Assembly (NCBI RefSeq): GCF_040546025.1
Contig: NZ_JBEPNA010000004.1
Location: 124,001-188,000 of the forward strand
Direction: 5' to 3'
DNA from: Marisediminicola sp040546025
Lineage (GTDB): Bacteria > Actinomycetota > Actinomycetes > Actinomycetales > Microbacteriaceae
Length of the DNA: 64,000 nt
Below are positions 27,217-35,387 of this stretch, piece after piece; the stretch's first letter is position 1, and each line of letters begins with the position of its first letter. The notes under the pieces were generated by a model that ran no database searches, was not told where the DNA came from, and saw only the letters and a list, made by a program, of their open reading frames with translations. A program made the translations under genes and the position numbers.

Positions 27217-27963
27217 GTGGTTAGGGCGACGCCAAGAATCATAAACCGCGTGCTCCCGCGACATTGCGAATCAAATTAATGAGGACCCTTCGGCGACACC
27301 AGCCAACGCTGCCCAGTGACCCGGATACTCGGGCCGCAACTCGGCAAGCACAAGAGCATAGCGCGCACAGAATTGTCGCAGGTGGTGCTTTCTCAAGAAT
27401 AGCATTTTCCAAGAGATCTTCATCATTCGTACGGGCGGCCTAATTGAAACTATGGCGGATCCGTTGACTACTTTTGAGGGTGCTCGCTAAAACATTTATC
27501 TCAATCCTATATTTGAGCATTATCCGAAGAGTTCCCTCGACGACGGATATCCGCCGTTATGTCAAGTGGTAGTTGCTCTATTTGCGGAATGTGCAATCAG
27601 GGTAAAAGCGGATAAGACTTCGGCCCCTCCCCGATTATCGGTCTGACCAGGGCTTTCTCGGACTCAGTTCCGTTCGATCGGGACTCTGCAGTGCCAACAT
27701 TCTGTGGCCGATTCCGCTCGCTCAATCGCACCTGATCAGGGATTTCTCCGTCGTGGATTCATAAACTGCAATCGGAATGCAAAACTTGCAATCGATGAGA
27801 AGGCGTGATTCGCCGGATGGATCAGGGAATGTCGCGCACTTTCCAGTTGCCAGCGATGCCCACAATCCTGACGCTTTGCTCGAACGCGTGCTCGACGGTT
27901 GGGCGCGTGCGCAGCGCTCAAGCGACTTCTCACCGAGCACGATTCGCACTTCGACCCCATAGA
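27217..27963. other. AT-richer island DNA without a confident gene
   Basis: This stretch is visibly less GC-rich than its surroundings, especially 27400-27720. A plus-strand frame at 27777-27962 (ending in DALLERVLDGWARAQRSSDF) and a minus-strand frame at 27722-27957 are open but unrecognised. If the IS21 element and one copy of its target duplication are removed, a plus-strand frame reads RLLTEHDSHFDP through IDELQCDSCQ and stops in an ATGA overlapping the start of the next small gene, so the IS may have cut a small gene. Confidence 0.4.
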
Positions 27964-28120
27964 TGACGGCGCTCACTGAAATTCCCCAGTTCTGCTCACT
28001 GAAATTCCCCACTCCGGGTCGCTTCCGCACATAGAAGCGGGCCCTCCTCGATGCTGATGGTCTTCGACCACACACCCGCTCGAGAAGGGCCCTACTCCTA
28101 TGCTTTCAGAGGAGGACGAC

Positions 28121-29425
28121 GTGGACATCCACGCGCTCAAACGGCAAGGGATGACGATCAGTGAGATCGCCCGCCGCACCGATCACGACCGCAAGACAAT
28201 CCGTGCTTATCTGGCCGGCGAACGTACTCCGGGGGTGCGTCAACGAGCCGCGCCGGACCCGTTCGACGCCTTCATCGATTACGTCACCGCCCGGCTGAAG
28301 GAGGACCCGCATCTCTGGGCGGCGACGCTGCTGGACGAGCTCGTCCCGCTGGGCTTCGAAGGGTCGTATCAGACCCTAACCCGCCAGATCCGGGACCGGA
28401 GCTTGCGTCCCGCTTGCACCGCCTGCGCGCATGTGACCAAGCGGCCTAACGCGATCATCGAGCACCCGCCGGGCGAGGAGACCCAGTTCGACTGGGTCGA
28501 GCTGCCCGACGCGCCAGCCGGCTGGGCGTTCCCGACCAAACGCGCCTACGTGCTCGTCGGCTCGCTCGCGCACTCGGGGGTTTGGCGGGCGGTGATTTCC
28601 CCGTCGATGGACCTGCCCCACCTGCTCGCGGCGATGACGGTGCTGCTGAGCCTGCTCGGTGGGGTGACGAAGTCCTGGCGGTTCGACCGAATGAGCACCG
28701 TGCTCAAGGCCGGGACGAGTGATCTGACGCCGATGTTCGCCGCGTTCTCCAAGCACCACGCCGTCACCGTCGTCGCCTGTCGGCCCCGGTCGGGCAACCG
28801 CAAGGGCGTGGTCGAGAAGAACAACCACACCGCCGCGCAACGCTGGTGGCGCAACCTCCCGGACGAGGTCACCCTCGAGCAGGCACAGCAACGCCTGACC
28901 GCGTTCTCCAGAGGCCAGGACGGCCGGCGCCGCGAGGGCCGCGATGGCTCCACGACGGCCGCTGTCATGTTCGCCGCCGAACGCCTCCAACCGTTGCCGC
29001 CGACGCTGTTCCCGGTCGTCGTGACGGAGCAGCGCACCGCAACACGGCAGGCGTTGATCGATTGGCGCGGAAACCGGTACTCGGTCCCGCCGGAACTGGC
29101 CGCGGCCCGCGTCGTCGTCCACCAGCGCCTCGGCACACCGACCATCGATATCGCCACGGTCTCTGGCGTCGTCATCGCCCGGCACACGCTCGCGGAGGCC
29201 GGCCTCGGGGTGACGATCCGCGACAGCGGACACGTCACCGCCCTCGAGAGCATCGCGATGGCCGCAGCGCCTCCCAGCCGGCCGCACCGGAAGAAGGAAC
29301 GCATTCCACCGGGCACCGCGGCCCGCCGCGCCGCGATGGCGCTGACCGGCATTACCGAACCCACCACCGTGATCAGCCTGGCCGCCTACGAGACGGCCGC
29401 GAAGAACAGGAACACCCTCCGATGA
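28121..29425 (+). CDS. istA: IS21-family transposase IstA
   Basis: GTG 28121 is preferred because AGGAGG lies 6 bases upstream; ATG 28100 is an in-frame alternative adding seven residues. The 434-residue protein begins with a helix-turn-helix (GMTISEIARRTDHDRKTIRAYL) and has an rve/DDE core: QFDWVE, the second Asp in WRFDRMSTV and Glu in GNRKGVVEK. It cuts and joins the IS ends together with IstB. Its stop overlaps the istB start (ATGA). Confidence 0.93.
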   Translation: MDIHALKRQGMTISEIARRTDHDRKTIRAYLAGERTPGVRQRAAPDPFDAFIDYVTARLKEDPHLWAATLLDELVPLGFEGSYQTLTRQIRDRSLRPACTACAHVTKRPNAIIEHPPGEETQFDWVELPDAPAGWAFPTKRAYVLVGSLAHSGVWRAVISPSMDLPHLLAAMTVLLSLLGGVTKSWRFDRMSTVLKAGTSDLTPMFAAFSKHHAVTVVACRPRSGNRKGVVEKNNHTAAQRWWRNLPDEVTLEQAQQRLTAFSRGQDGRRREGRDGSTTAAVMFAAERLQPLPPTLFPVVVTEQRTATRQALIDWRGNRYSVPPELAAARVVVHQRLGTPTIDIATVSGVVIARHTLAEAGLGVTIRDSGHVTALESIAMAAAPPSRPHRKKERIPPGTAARRAAMALTGITEPTTVISLAAYETAAKNRNTLR

Positions 29426-30264
29426 ACACACCACTCACCACCGCCCAGACGACCGCCACGACCGTGACCGCGGCGACACCGGCGAGCGTCTATCAGCAGC
29501 TGCGCGGCCACCTTACCGAGCTCAAGCTCGCCGACGCCGCCGACGCCCTGCCCCGCGTCCTCGACCAGGCCCAAGCCGAGGGCTGGACCCTCACCCACAC
29601 CCTCGAGCGGCTACTGGCGATCGAGGTCACCGCGACCGACGCCCGCCGTCTCTCCGGGCGGTTCCGCTTCGCGAACCTGCCCACCGGCGCCACCCTGGAC
29701 GACTTCGACCTCGACGCCGCCTCCGGCATCGACCGGTCCCTCCTCGCCGAGCTCGGCACCTGCCGCTACCTCGAAACGGCGACCAACGTGCTGCTGATCG
29801 GACCGCCCGGGGTCGGCAAAACCCACATCGCCACCGGCCTCGGCCATGCCGCAGTGCAGGCTGGCTACCGCACCTACTTCACCTCCGCCGCCGACCTCGC
29901 CGCACGCTGCCACCGCGCCGCGATCGAGGGCAAATGGGGCACGATGATGCGATTCTTCGCCGGCCCCACGCTGCTCGTAATCGACGAGCTCGGCTACCTG
30001 CCGCTGCCCGCCGAGGCCGCGTCAGCACTGTTCCAAGTCATCAACCAGCGCTACCTGAAAACGTCGATCGTGATCACCACGAACCGGCCCGTCGGCGCCT
30101 GGGGCGAGATCCTCGGCGACACCACCGTCGCCGCCGCGATGCTCGACCGGCTCCTGCACCGATCCGTCGTCGTCACCCTCGACGGCGGCTCCTACCGACT
30201 CCGCAACCACGCCGCCCAATCCAACGAACTCCGCCGCGTGACAACCGGCACAAACTTCCGCTAA
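29422..30264 (+). CDS. istB: IS21-family helper ATPase IstB
   Basis: A 280-residue AAA+ ATPase starting 4 bases inside the istA stop. Walker A is LLIGPPGVGKTHIA (about residue 128), Walker B is LLVIDELGYLPL, and sensor 1 is ITTNRPVGAWGE. IstB loads onto target DNA and activates the IstA transposase. The N-terminal 30 residues are unusually Thr/Ala-rich. The protein is full length. Confidence 0.94.
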   Translation: MNTPLTTAQTTATTVTAATPASVYQQLRGHLTELKLADAADALPRVLDQAQAEGWTLTHTLERLLAIEVTATDARRLSGRFRFANLPTGATLDDFDLDAASGIDRSLLAELGTCRYLETATNVLLIGPPGVGKTHIATGLGHAAVQAGYRTYFTSAADLAARCHRAAIEGKWGTMMRFFAGPTLLVIDELGYLPLPAEAASALFQVINQRYLKTSIVITTNRPVGAWGEILGDTTVAAAMLDRLLHRSVVVTLDGGSYRLRNHAAQSNELRRVTTGTNFR

Positions 30265-30355
30265 CCTAACCCCGCGACCCGGGGAGCTTCGATGAGCAGG
30301 ACTGGGGAATTTCGCTGAGCGCCGTCATAGACGAGTTGCAATGCGACAGCTGCCA

Positions 30356-30568
30356 ATGAGAGTCCGGGTCGACGTGACGACGCTCACGACGAACGTCCCT
30401 AGCGGGGACGACGAGGCCGGGCGGCGAATGGCGAAGCTGGCCGCCCGCGACGAGGACCTGAGAGCACACGGCCGCTCAAGCTACCGGGTGTGCACGACGG
30501 TCGTCATCCCCAACGGCGATTGCGTGATGATAGTCGACACGCTCGAGCGAGAGGAGATCCAGCAATGA
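30356..30568 (+). CDS. Small hypothetical protein
   Basis: ATG 30356 opens a 70-residue frame (MRVRVDVTTLTTNVPSGDDEAGRR) that ends in an ATGA overlap with the HTH gene. An in-frame ATG at 30341 is also possible. The tight overlap and lack of spacing are typical of small genes on plasmids, phages or integrative elements. No family was recognised. Its upstream partner was apparently split by the IS21 insertion. Confidence 0.5.
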   Translation: MRVRVDVTTLTTNVPSGDDEAGRRMAKLAARDEDLRAHGRSSYRVCTTVVIPNGDCVMIVDTLEREEIQQ

Positions 30569-31107
30569 CGAACCTGCAGCCGGGCGTGCTCGAAGAGCCG
30601 CCAGCAATCGAACTGTTCCTGATCCCGGATGAGGTCAGCGCTCAGTTGCGGATCAGCCGCGGTGAGCTGAAACGGCGCAGGGATGCCGGTGAAGGTCCCG
30701 CGTACTTCACGCTCGGCCACACCGTTCGTTATCTCGCCACCGATTTCGAGATTTGGCAGGCCGGACGTGCGGTCCCCCAAGTCCAACCAAGGGCCGCAGT
30801 AATCTGGAGCCATGCGAGAGACGCCTATTACCCGATTGGTGGAGGACTACCTCAAGGTGATCTGGAAGGCCAGCGAGTGGTACGACGGTGGAGTCTCCAC
30901 TTCGGAACTCGCAGCCGCGATGGGTGTTTCAGCTTCCACAGCATCGAGTGCGCTCAGCAAACTCGCCCGCGACGGATTCGTGAATTGGGAACCCTACGAG
31001 CAGGCCCGTCTCAGCGACCGCGGCCGAGCAGTGGCAGTCGGGATGGTGCGAAAGCATCGCATCATCGAGACCTACCTCGTCCAGATTCACGGGTACACCT
31101 GGGATGA
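30565..31107 (+). CDS. Excisionase-like helix-turn-helix protein, probable C-terminal truncation
   Basis: Starting at ATG 30565, the first 75 residues hold a winged-helix of the excisionase/MerR-like HTH_17 type: FLIPDEVSAQLRISRGELKRRRDAGEGPAYF and GHTVRYLATDFEIWQAGR. Such proteins direct excision of integrative elements. Beyond residue 80 the frame runs on through the start of the mntR-like gene in a different frame, so the last 95 residues are probably not native. That suggests a recombination junction near 30780-30811. Together with the 70-residue gene it may be a relic of the island's mobility module. Confidence 0.6.
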   Translation: MTNLQPGVLEEPPAIELFLIPDEVSAQLRISRGELKRRRDAGEGPAYFTLGHTVRYLATDFEIWQAGRAVPQVQPRAAVIWSHARDAYYPIGGGLPQGDLEGQRVVRRWSLHFGTRSRDGCFSFHSIECAQQTRPRRIRELGTLRAGPSQRPRPSSGSRDGAKASHHRDLPRPDSRVHLG

Positions 31108-31482
31108 AGTGCATGACGAGGCCGAGGTGCTTGAGCACGCCATCTCAGACCGGCTCCTGAACGCCTGGGACCGAACCCTCGGCTACCCCACCCACGACCC
31201 GCACGGAGACCCCATTCCTAACGCAGACGGGGTCCTCGCGGAGACGAGCGGGGTCAGGCTTCACGACCTCACCCCTGGCAGTGCCGCACAAGTCATCCGA
31301 GTGTCAGACCACGACGCCGAACTGCTGCGCTACTTGGACGAGCTCGGCATCCGTGTCGGAGCCACGTCGAGGTCACGAACAATCGTCCGTTCGCCGACTC
31401 GACCACGGTGCGCCTGGAACGCGGAACCGTTGACCTCTCTGCCACCGTCACCAATGCCGTCTGGGTTACCCCCGGCCGCTAG
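30812..31482 (+). pseudogene. DtxR/MntR-family metal-dependent regulator with late frameshift
   Basis: ATG 30812 opens a DtxR-type protein: winged helix (STSELAAAMGVSASTASSALSKLARDGFV) and a dimer/metal domain with RKHRIIETYLVQIHGYTWDEVHDEAEVLEHAIS, containing the expected Glu/His ligands. After ELGIRVGA the frame breaks at CC 31362-31363. Adding one C restores HVEVTNNRPFADSTTVRLERG and a stop at 31482, a proper SH3-like third domain. The uncorrected frame runs to 31633. It converges with the zinc-ribbon/exchanger operon and shares stop-codon bases with it. A role in manganese control is inferred from that context. Confidence 0.8.
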
Positions 31483-31748
31483 CCGAACAGCTCGCCCAGC
31501 CAGTTCTCCTTGCGCCGAGGCTTCTGGCCTGCATACCCGTGATCATCATGCCGACCGTCGTAGTCAGAACGCGCCGGCCTTGCGGCTCCTGCAGCTGCTC
31601 CGGGGCCTGCAACTCCTGCAGACCGTTCGATGATCTTGTCGAGCTCGCCACGGTCCAGCCAGACCCCGCGGCATTGGGGGCAGTAGTCAATCTCGATGCC
31701 GGAGCGTTCCGACATCACCAGCGCGGTGCCGTCAATGGGGCAGTTCAT
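31479..31748 (-). CDS. TFIIB-type zinc-ribbon protein
   Basis: An 89-residue protein starting at ATG 31748, overlapping the exchanger stop by 4 bases (TCAT). It begins with MNCPIDGTALV and IDYCPQCRGVWLDRGELDKII, the zf-TFIIB motif with CPxC-type pairs and a conserved WLDRGEL. The tail is Arg/Lys/His-rich and ends WLGELFG. Role unknown; co-translation with a cation exchanger suggests metal handling. Its stop shares the CTAG bases 31479-31482 with the convergent regulator's corrected stop. Confidence 0.82.
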   Translation of the reverse strand: MNCPIDGTALVMSERSGIEIDYCPQCRGVWLDRGELDKIIERSAGVAGPGAAAGAARPARSDYDGRHDDHGYAGQKPRRKENWLGELFG

Positions 31749-33019
31749 GCTTTCACCTCTCGGTCGTTGTGCGTGAGTTGATCGTGGTCGACGATTTCGG
31801 GCCCAGGGCTGCGCCGGAAGGGTGCCGCAAGGGTTGGCAGGATGTCGTGCCGGTGAATCACCAACGCCACGATCGCGATGACGATGTGAATGCCGCTGAG
31901 AACGTAGCGGCCGGTTGTGTCTGTGACGAAGAACTGCACCGCAAACAGCGCCGCCAGCGCGATCGCCGACCACCGGTGGAATCGCAGCGCAACGATGATC
32001 GCCACACCCATTACCGTCTGGCTCGCGGTGAGAACAAACTCCTCGACCTGGCGGGCGTCGAGGGCAAGGTCCCCGCCGCCACCACCGAGCCAGTGGGCCA
32101 CCGGAAGCGAGCCCACGAGAAGGGTCCATTGGTTGATCTTGGACGCGATCAGGATGCCGATCGCGGCAGCGCCCATGCCCCGCAACGCGAACATGACCGC
32201 GACTATGAACTCCGGCGCCTCAGATGCCAGCGGCGCCAGCCACTGCACCAGGAAGTAGCTATCGATCCCTAGGGCACTGCCGGAGTCGACAAGCGCGGTC
32301 GCGAACGGCTCAGCGGAGAAGAGGATGATCGCCGCGGAGACCACGAACATGCTGATCACCGTGACACGTCGCGCGATAGTGGGCATCCCTGCGATGTGAG
32401 CGGCTGTTCCCACGAACTTCTCGTCACCGTGGTCATGCACCCGGCTGGCCCGCCACAAATAGAGACCAAAGATTGCAATAAGGATGATCCCGAACCACAT
32501 GGCGATCGTGCCCATCACCGGGATGACGAAGGCGAGCAATGCGACAATTGCTAGCACCCCGACATCCATTCGGCTGTTGCCCGGCAGCTGAAGAACTCGA
32601 GGCAATGCCTTACCGGTCGCACCTCGCTCGCGGGCGATGCGCCGAGCGACGAATAACGCGACAAAGACGATCAAGGGCCAGCCGAAGCCCAGGAGCAGCC
32701 GGTTGGAGCCGGTCATGTTGGCGGCCGCGAATTGCTTGTATGCCGGGTCCGAACCCGAGCGGAACGCGTAATACAAGTCGACCGCGTACTCCGGTAGTAC
32801 AGCGATGAGCGCAAGGATCGCGATCGCCAGAGCGCCCGAGATGTCTTTCTGTGCGGCTTCAGCCGCCCACGCCAACATGAAAGATGCTGCAACGACTGCG
32901 GCACCAAAGATGAACAAATCGACTACCGGGTTGGGGGCGAACCCTGTAATGCGGAATGTGATTGCCGGTGTGGCAATCGCCAGGCACAAGATGATGCGCC
33001 TCAAAAGTGGGCCGGGCAT
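31745..33019 (-). CDS. CaCA-family sodium/calcium-type exchanger, candidate manganese exporter
   Basis: ATG 33019 has GAAGGACC 4 bases upstream; upstream in-frame codons lie in the riboswitch. The 424-residue membrane protein has about eleven helices and two alpha-repeats, IAILALIAVLPEYAVDLYY near residue 75 and WLAPLASEAPEFIVAVMFAL near 265, each with the PE acid that binds the cation in CaCA exchangers. A large central loop holds HDHGDEKF. Upstream lies a yybP-ykoY-type (manganese) riboswitch and downstream a zinc-ribbon protein; an MntR-like gene converges. Export of Mn(II) rather than calcium is therefore the best guess. Confidence 0.85.
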   Translation of the reverse strand: MPGPLLRRIILCLAIATPAITFRITGFAPNPVVDLFIFGAAVVAASFMLAWAAEAAQKDISGALAIAILALIAVLPEYAVDLYYAFRSGSDPAYKQFAAANMTGSNRLLLGFGWPLIVFVALFVARRIARERGATGKALPRVLQLPGNSRMDVGVLAIVALLAFVIPVMGTIAMWFGIILIAIFGLYLWRASRVHDHGDEKFVGTAAHIAGMPTIARRVTVISMFVVSAAIILFSAEPFATALVDSGSALGIDSYFLVQWLAPLASEAPEFIVAVMFALRGMGAAAIGILIASKINQWTLLVGSLPVAHWLGGGGGDLALDARQVEEFVLTASQTVMGVAIIVALRFHRWSAIALAALFAVQFFVTDTTGRYVLSGIHIVIAIVALVIHRHDILPTLAAPFRRSPGPEIVDHDQLTHNDREVKA

Positions 33020-33063
33020 AGCTGGTCCTTCGGTCTGGCCGTGACCCGAGGACAAGCAAAACG

Positions 33064-33098
33064 CGAGACCTCGGCCATGGGGATGGCCGAAGGTCTCG
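33064..33098 (-). terminator. Riboswitch expression-platform hairpin
   Basis: On the minus strand, CGAGACCTTCGGCCAT and ATGGCCGAGGTCTCG form a long stem around CCCC, with one bulge, followed by CGTTTTGCTTG. The 5' arm contains the GACCTTC that closes the riboswitch P1 helix, so the aptamer and this terminator-like stem are mutually exclusive. Confidence 0.65.
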
Positions 33099-33209
33099 TT
33101 CGCTCCGAAAGAATCAGAGTGGCAGGCCGGGCACTCGTCCTGAGCGCCAGTATGTCGACCTACCGCGACGCCCGCCGATGTTGCGGACTGTGGGAACTAC
33201 TCCCCTTCG
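33089..33209 (-). promoter_or_regulatory. yybP-ykoY-type (manganese) riboswitch
   Basis: The minus strand reads GAAGGGGAGTAG at 33209-33198, the hallmark 5' element of the family, and GACCTTC at 33095-33089, which pairs with GAAGG to close P1. Between them are two helical arms, one including CTGGCGCTCAGGACGAG with CCCGGCCTGCC. Known members bind Mn(II) and switch on manganese exporters. It lies 70-190 bases upstream of the exchanger start. Not confirmed by covariance search. Confidence 0.75.
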
Positions 33210-33837
33210 ATGTTTCAAGCTAAGCAGACCACCACAAGCATTTCCATGCTTACGCATGTATTTGGTTTCTCAAAATGCTGAGTTCGACGCATCAAACTTC
33301 TGCGGACACCTGGGAGGAGCTTGGGCTCACAGGTCATAGCCCATCTCTCGTGACGGATCAGGAAACACCCTGGCCTGTTCTGGGAAGAGTCCGCCCATGG
33401 TTGCGCCTGGGTTGGGTGGCTGGGGGGTATCCATTGCCGCAAGGCTCGCCGCATTAGCGGATCCCCGATAGGAGGAACGAAGGGCAAGCCGATCGACGTT
33501 CGCTGTACCTGGGTCGCCACCCGCCGACACCGCGATCCTGGCTCACGCGAGCGAAGTTGAGCGAGGAGCCCCGCCAGGCATCGTCAACGCACTCTTCCCC
33601 GCAGATCGCGCACGACTCCTTTCGACCAAGCGGTACATCCGGCGAGCTCCCCGCGGCTAGCGCGTCCGCTGTCATACGGCAGCCGGGCGTAGCGGGACTC
33701 GAAATGCGGCGGCCGGAGAAGCTCGATCTCAGTCAATAGTCGAAGCCATCGCCGCGACGCCCCACGGGCTTGGTGTGAAAACGGATAACGCGATTCACCA
33801 AAATGCTTAAATTTGGTTACCACGCTTGCCATTTCCA
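33210..33837. other. Region without a confident gene
   Basis: Several overlapping minus-strand frames occur (for example 33454-33675 with SCAICGEECVDD, and a 35-codon frame near 33330-33440), but none belongs to a family I recognise. The promoter for the riboswitch transcript must lie just right of 33209. The stretch looks like decayed DNA between the exchanger operon and the araB fragment. Confidence 0.4.
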
Positions 33838-34079
33838 CTACGCTACGGCGGCCTTGAGCACCTCGACGTAGTCGGCCGGCACCTGCAGCGCCCAGTCCGG
33901 AGGGAGTACCGCACCGCTCGACGCCGGAACGGTGTCCATGACCGCGTGCGGATAGTCGTGCGGGCCGGTGCGGAGCTCCGCGCCATCCGACACGCGCACC
34001 ACGACGGCCCGACCGGACAGGGTGCCGAAGTCGATGCCGATGACGTACTGATCAGCTGCGCGGAAGGTCGTGGACTCAT
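33838..34079 (-). pseudogene. Fragment of L-ribulokinase (araB)
   Basis: The minus strand encodes TFRAADQYVIGIDFGTLSGRAVVVR and ends ALQVPADYVEVLKAAVA before a stop at 33838. This matches only the first 80 or so residues of the 550-residue FGGY kinase AraB, so it is a truncated relic. The start codon region appears one base out of frame (ATGAGTCCACG). It abuts the truncated M56 gene on the opposite strand, marking a recombination junction near 34080-34118. Confidence 0.7.
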
Positions 34080-34118
34080 TCGTCGTGGGCCACGCTGCTG
34101 CCCCAGAATGCGGCCGCC

Positions 34119-34868
34119 GTGTGTCAGCGGTGCCTCGCCGCGGCCAACCCGTTCCCAGGAGCCACGATCGACACGGGCATCCCGGCCGTCCTGCTGCTGG
34201 CGCTGCCTGCGCTGCTTGCCCTGACGCTCGCGGTCGGGATTACCGACCAGATACTGCGGCGCGGGCGGCGTTCCCGCGAGGCCGCCAGCCAGCTGCTGCG
34301 CGGTGCGCAAAGGCGCCGCATGCATGGACACGACGTGTCGGTGGTCTCAGCCGAGCGGCCGTTTGCAGTCACCTTTCCCGCCCGCCACGGCGGCATTGTC
34401 GTGTCCACCGGCGCCGCGGCCGTGTTAGACCACGATGAGCTCGCCGCGGTGCTGGCCCACGAGCACGCCCACCTGAGCCAGCACCACCACGCGGTCTCGT
34501 CCCTTGTGGCCTCCGTCGGGGTATTCCTGCGGTGGGTTCCGCTGATTGCCGCGGCGGCGGACGCGTTGCCCCAGTACCTCGAGATCGCTGCCGACAACGA
34601 CGCGCGCCGCGCCGCCGGCACCCCGGCGCTCGTCAGCGCGCTGATCAAGCTCGGCGAGCGCGTCCAGCCAGCCGACCAGGACCAGTCCTTCACCGAGGCG
34701 CTGCACGCAACGGGACCCGAACGCATCCGCCAGCTCGTGCGCCCCGTCGACGGCCGCGCCGGAGCCCTCCCGGCGATGATCATCGGGTCCTATCTCGTCG
34801 CGCTGGCAGTCGCCAGCGCCGCCGTCACCCTGCCCTACGCCGCAGCGGCACTGAACGGGTGCGCATGA
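34119..34868 (+). CDS. M56-family (BlaR1-like) membrane metalloprotease, 5' end shortened
   Basis: From GTG 34119 the frame gives 249 residues. HEHAHLSQHHH near residue 117 carries the HExxH zinc site; the third ligand is probably the Glu in QYLEIAADNDARRA. Membrane helices lie near 20-45, 125-145 and 220-245. Related proteins have a longer N-terminus with one more helix, and the upstream DNA here is the araB fragment, so the 5' end may have been lost and the native start is uncertain. Its stop overlaps the sortase-like gene (ATGA). Confidence 0.8.
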   Translation: MCQRCLAAANPFPGATIDTGIPAVLLLALPALLALTLAVGITDQILRRGRRSREAASQLLRGAQRRRMHGHDVSVVSAERPFAVTFPARHGGIVVSTGAAAVLDHDELAAVLAHEHAHLSQHHHAVSSLVASVGVFLRWVPLIAAAADALPQYLEIAADNDARRAAGTPALVSALIKLGERVQPADQDQSFTEALHATGPERIRQLVRPVDGRAGALPAMIIGSYLVALAVASAAVTLPYAAAALNGCA

Positions 34869-35386
34869 GCGCCCCGCGCCGCCGCGACATCGCCAGACTG
34901 ACCGTGGCCGGACTATTCATCGCGGCGGGGGCCCTGTTGATCGGCGCACTCACCGCGCCTCAAACGGTGGAGCACGCCTATGGGGCGGCCAAGACGTCGA
35001 TCACGGGAGCGGTTGACGAGGTGCGCGAAGTGACATTTGGCGTGCTGCCGACCGTGCAACTCGGTTCCACCGGCGGCATGCCGTCGCTGGATCAGTGCGA
35101 TGGCACTTTTACCGAGATGGCTTCCTACGAGCGGGAGGGAGTGCCTCCGGTCTGGGCAGCCCACAACAACTGTCTCGGTGACGTGCTTCTGCCGTGGGAG
35201 TCGGGGCAGCACATCCGACTCGAGGGTAATGGCCAGGTTTATGAAGTCATCGACATCCGGCACACGGACAAAACGTGGGCCACCACCGAGGACCTCATCG
35301 GACTCGGCGGGTCCCTGGCCCTTCAGACCTGCCTCTACGGCGAGGATCGCATCAAGTTTGTGGGCCTCGAGCCGGTCCGGTCCTGA
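34865..35386 (+). CDS. Membrane-anchored sortase-like protein
   Basis: A 173-residue protein translated from an ATGA overlap with the M56 protease. One N-terminal helix (LTVAGLFIAAGALLIGAL) anchors an extracytoplasmic domain. The order of a His in WAAHNN, a Cys in LALQTCLYGEDR and an Arg seven residues after that Cys matches the His-Cys-Arg arrangement and TLxTC motif of sortases, although the overall similarity is weak. It may be a class E/F-like sortase or a non-catalytic relative. Coupling to a membrane protease suggests the two act on the same exported substrate. Confidence 0.55.
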   Translation: MSAPRRRDIARLTVAGLFIAAGALLIGALTAPQTVEHAYGAAKTSITGAVDEVREVTFGVLPTVQLGSTGGMPSLDQCDGTFTEMASYEREGVPPVWAAHNNCLGDVLLPWESGQHIRLEGNGQVYEVIDIRHTDKTWATTEDLIGLGGSLALQTCLYGEDRIKFVGLEPVRS

Positions 35387-35387
35387 C

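Larger units (their letters stand above)
27964..30327 (+). mobile_element. Complete IS21-family insertion sequence
   Basis: The element is 2364 bp, from TGACGGCGCTCA at 27964 to its inverted copy TGAGCGCCGTCA ending at 30327. The terminal repeats continue as GAAATTCCCCAGT on both ends, and TGCTCACTGAAATTCCCCA is repeated inside the left end, as IS21 elements do. The 4-bp target duplication TAGA is present on both sides (27960-27963 and 30328-30331). It carries istA and istB and appears intact and recently active. Confidence 0.9.

Noticed and set aside
31483..31633. Native C-terminal tail of the MntR-like protein
   Set aside because: The tail is antisense to the zinc-ribbon gene and Ser/Pro/Leu-rich, while a one-base change restores a family-like end.
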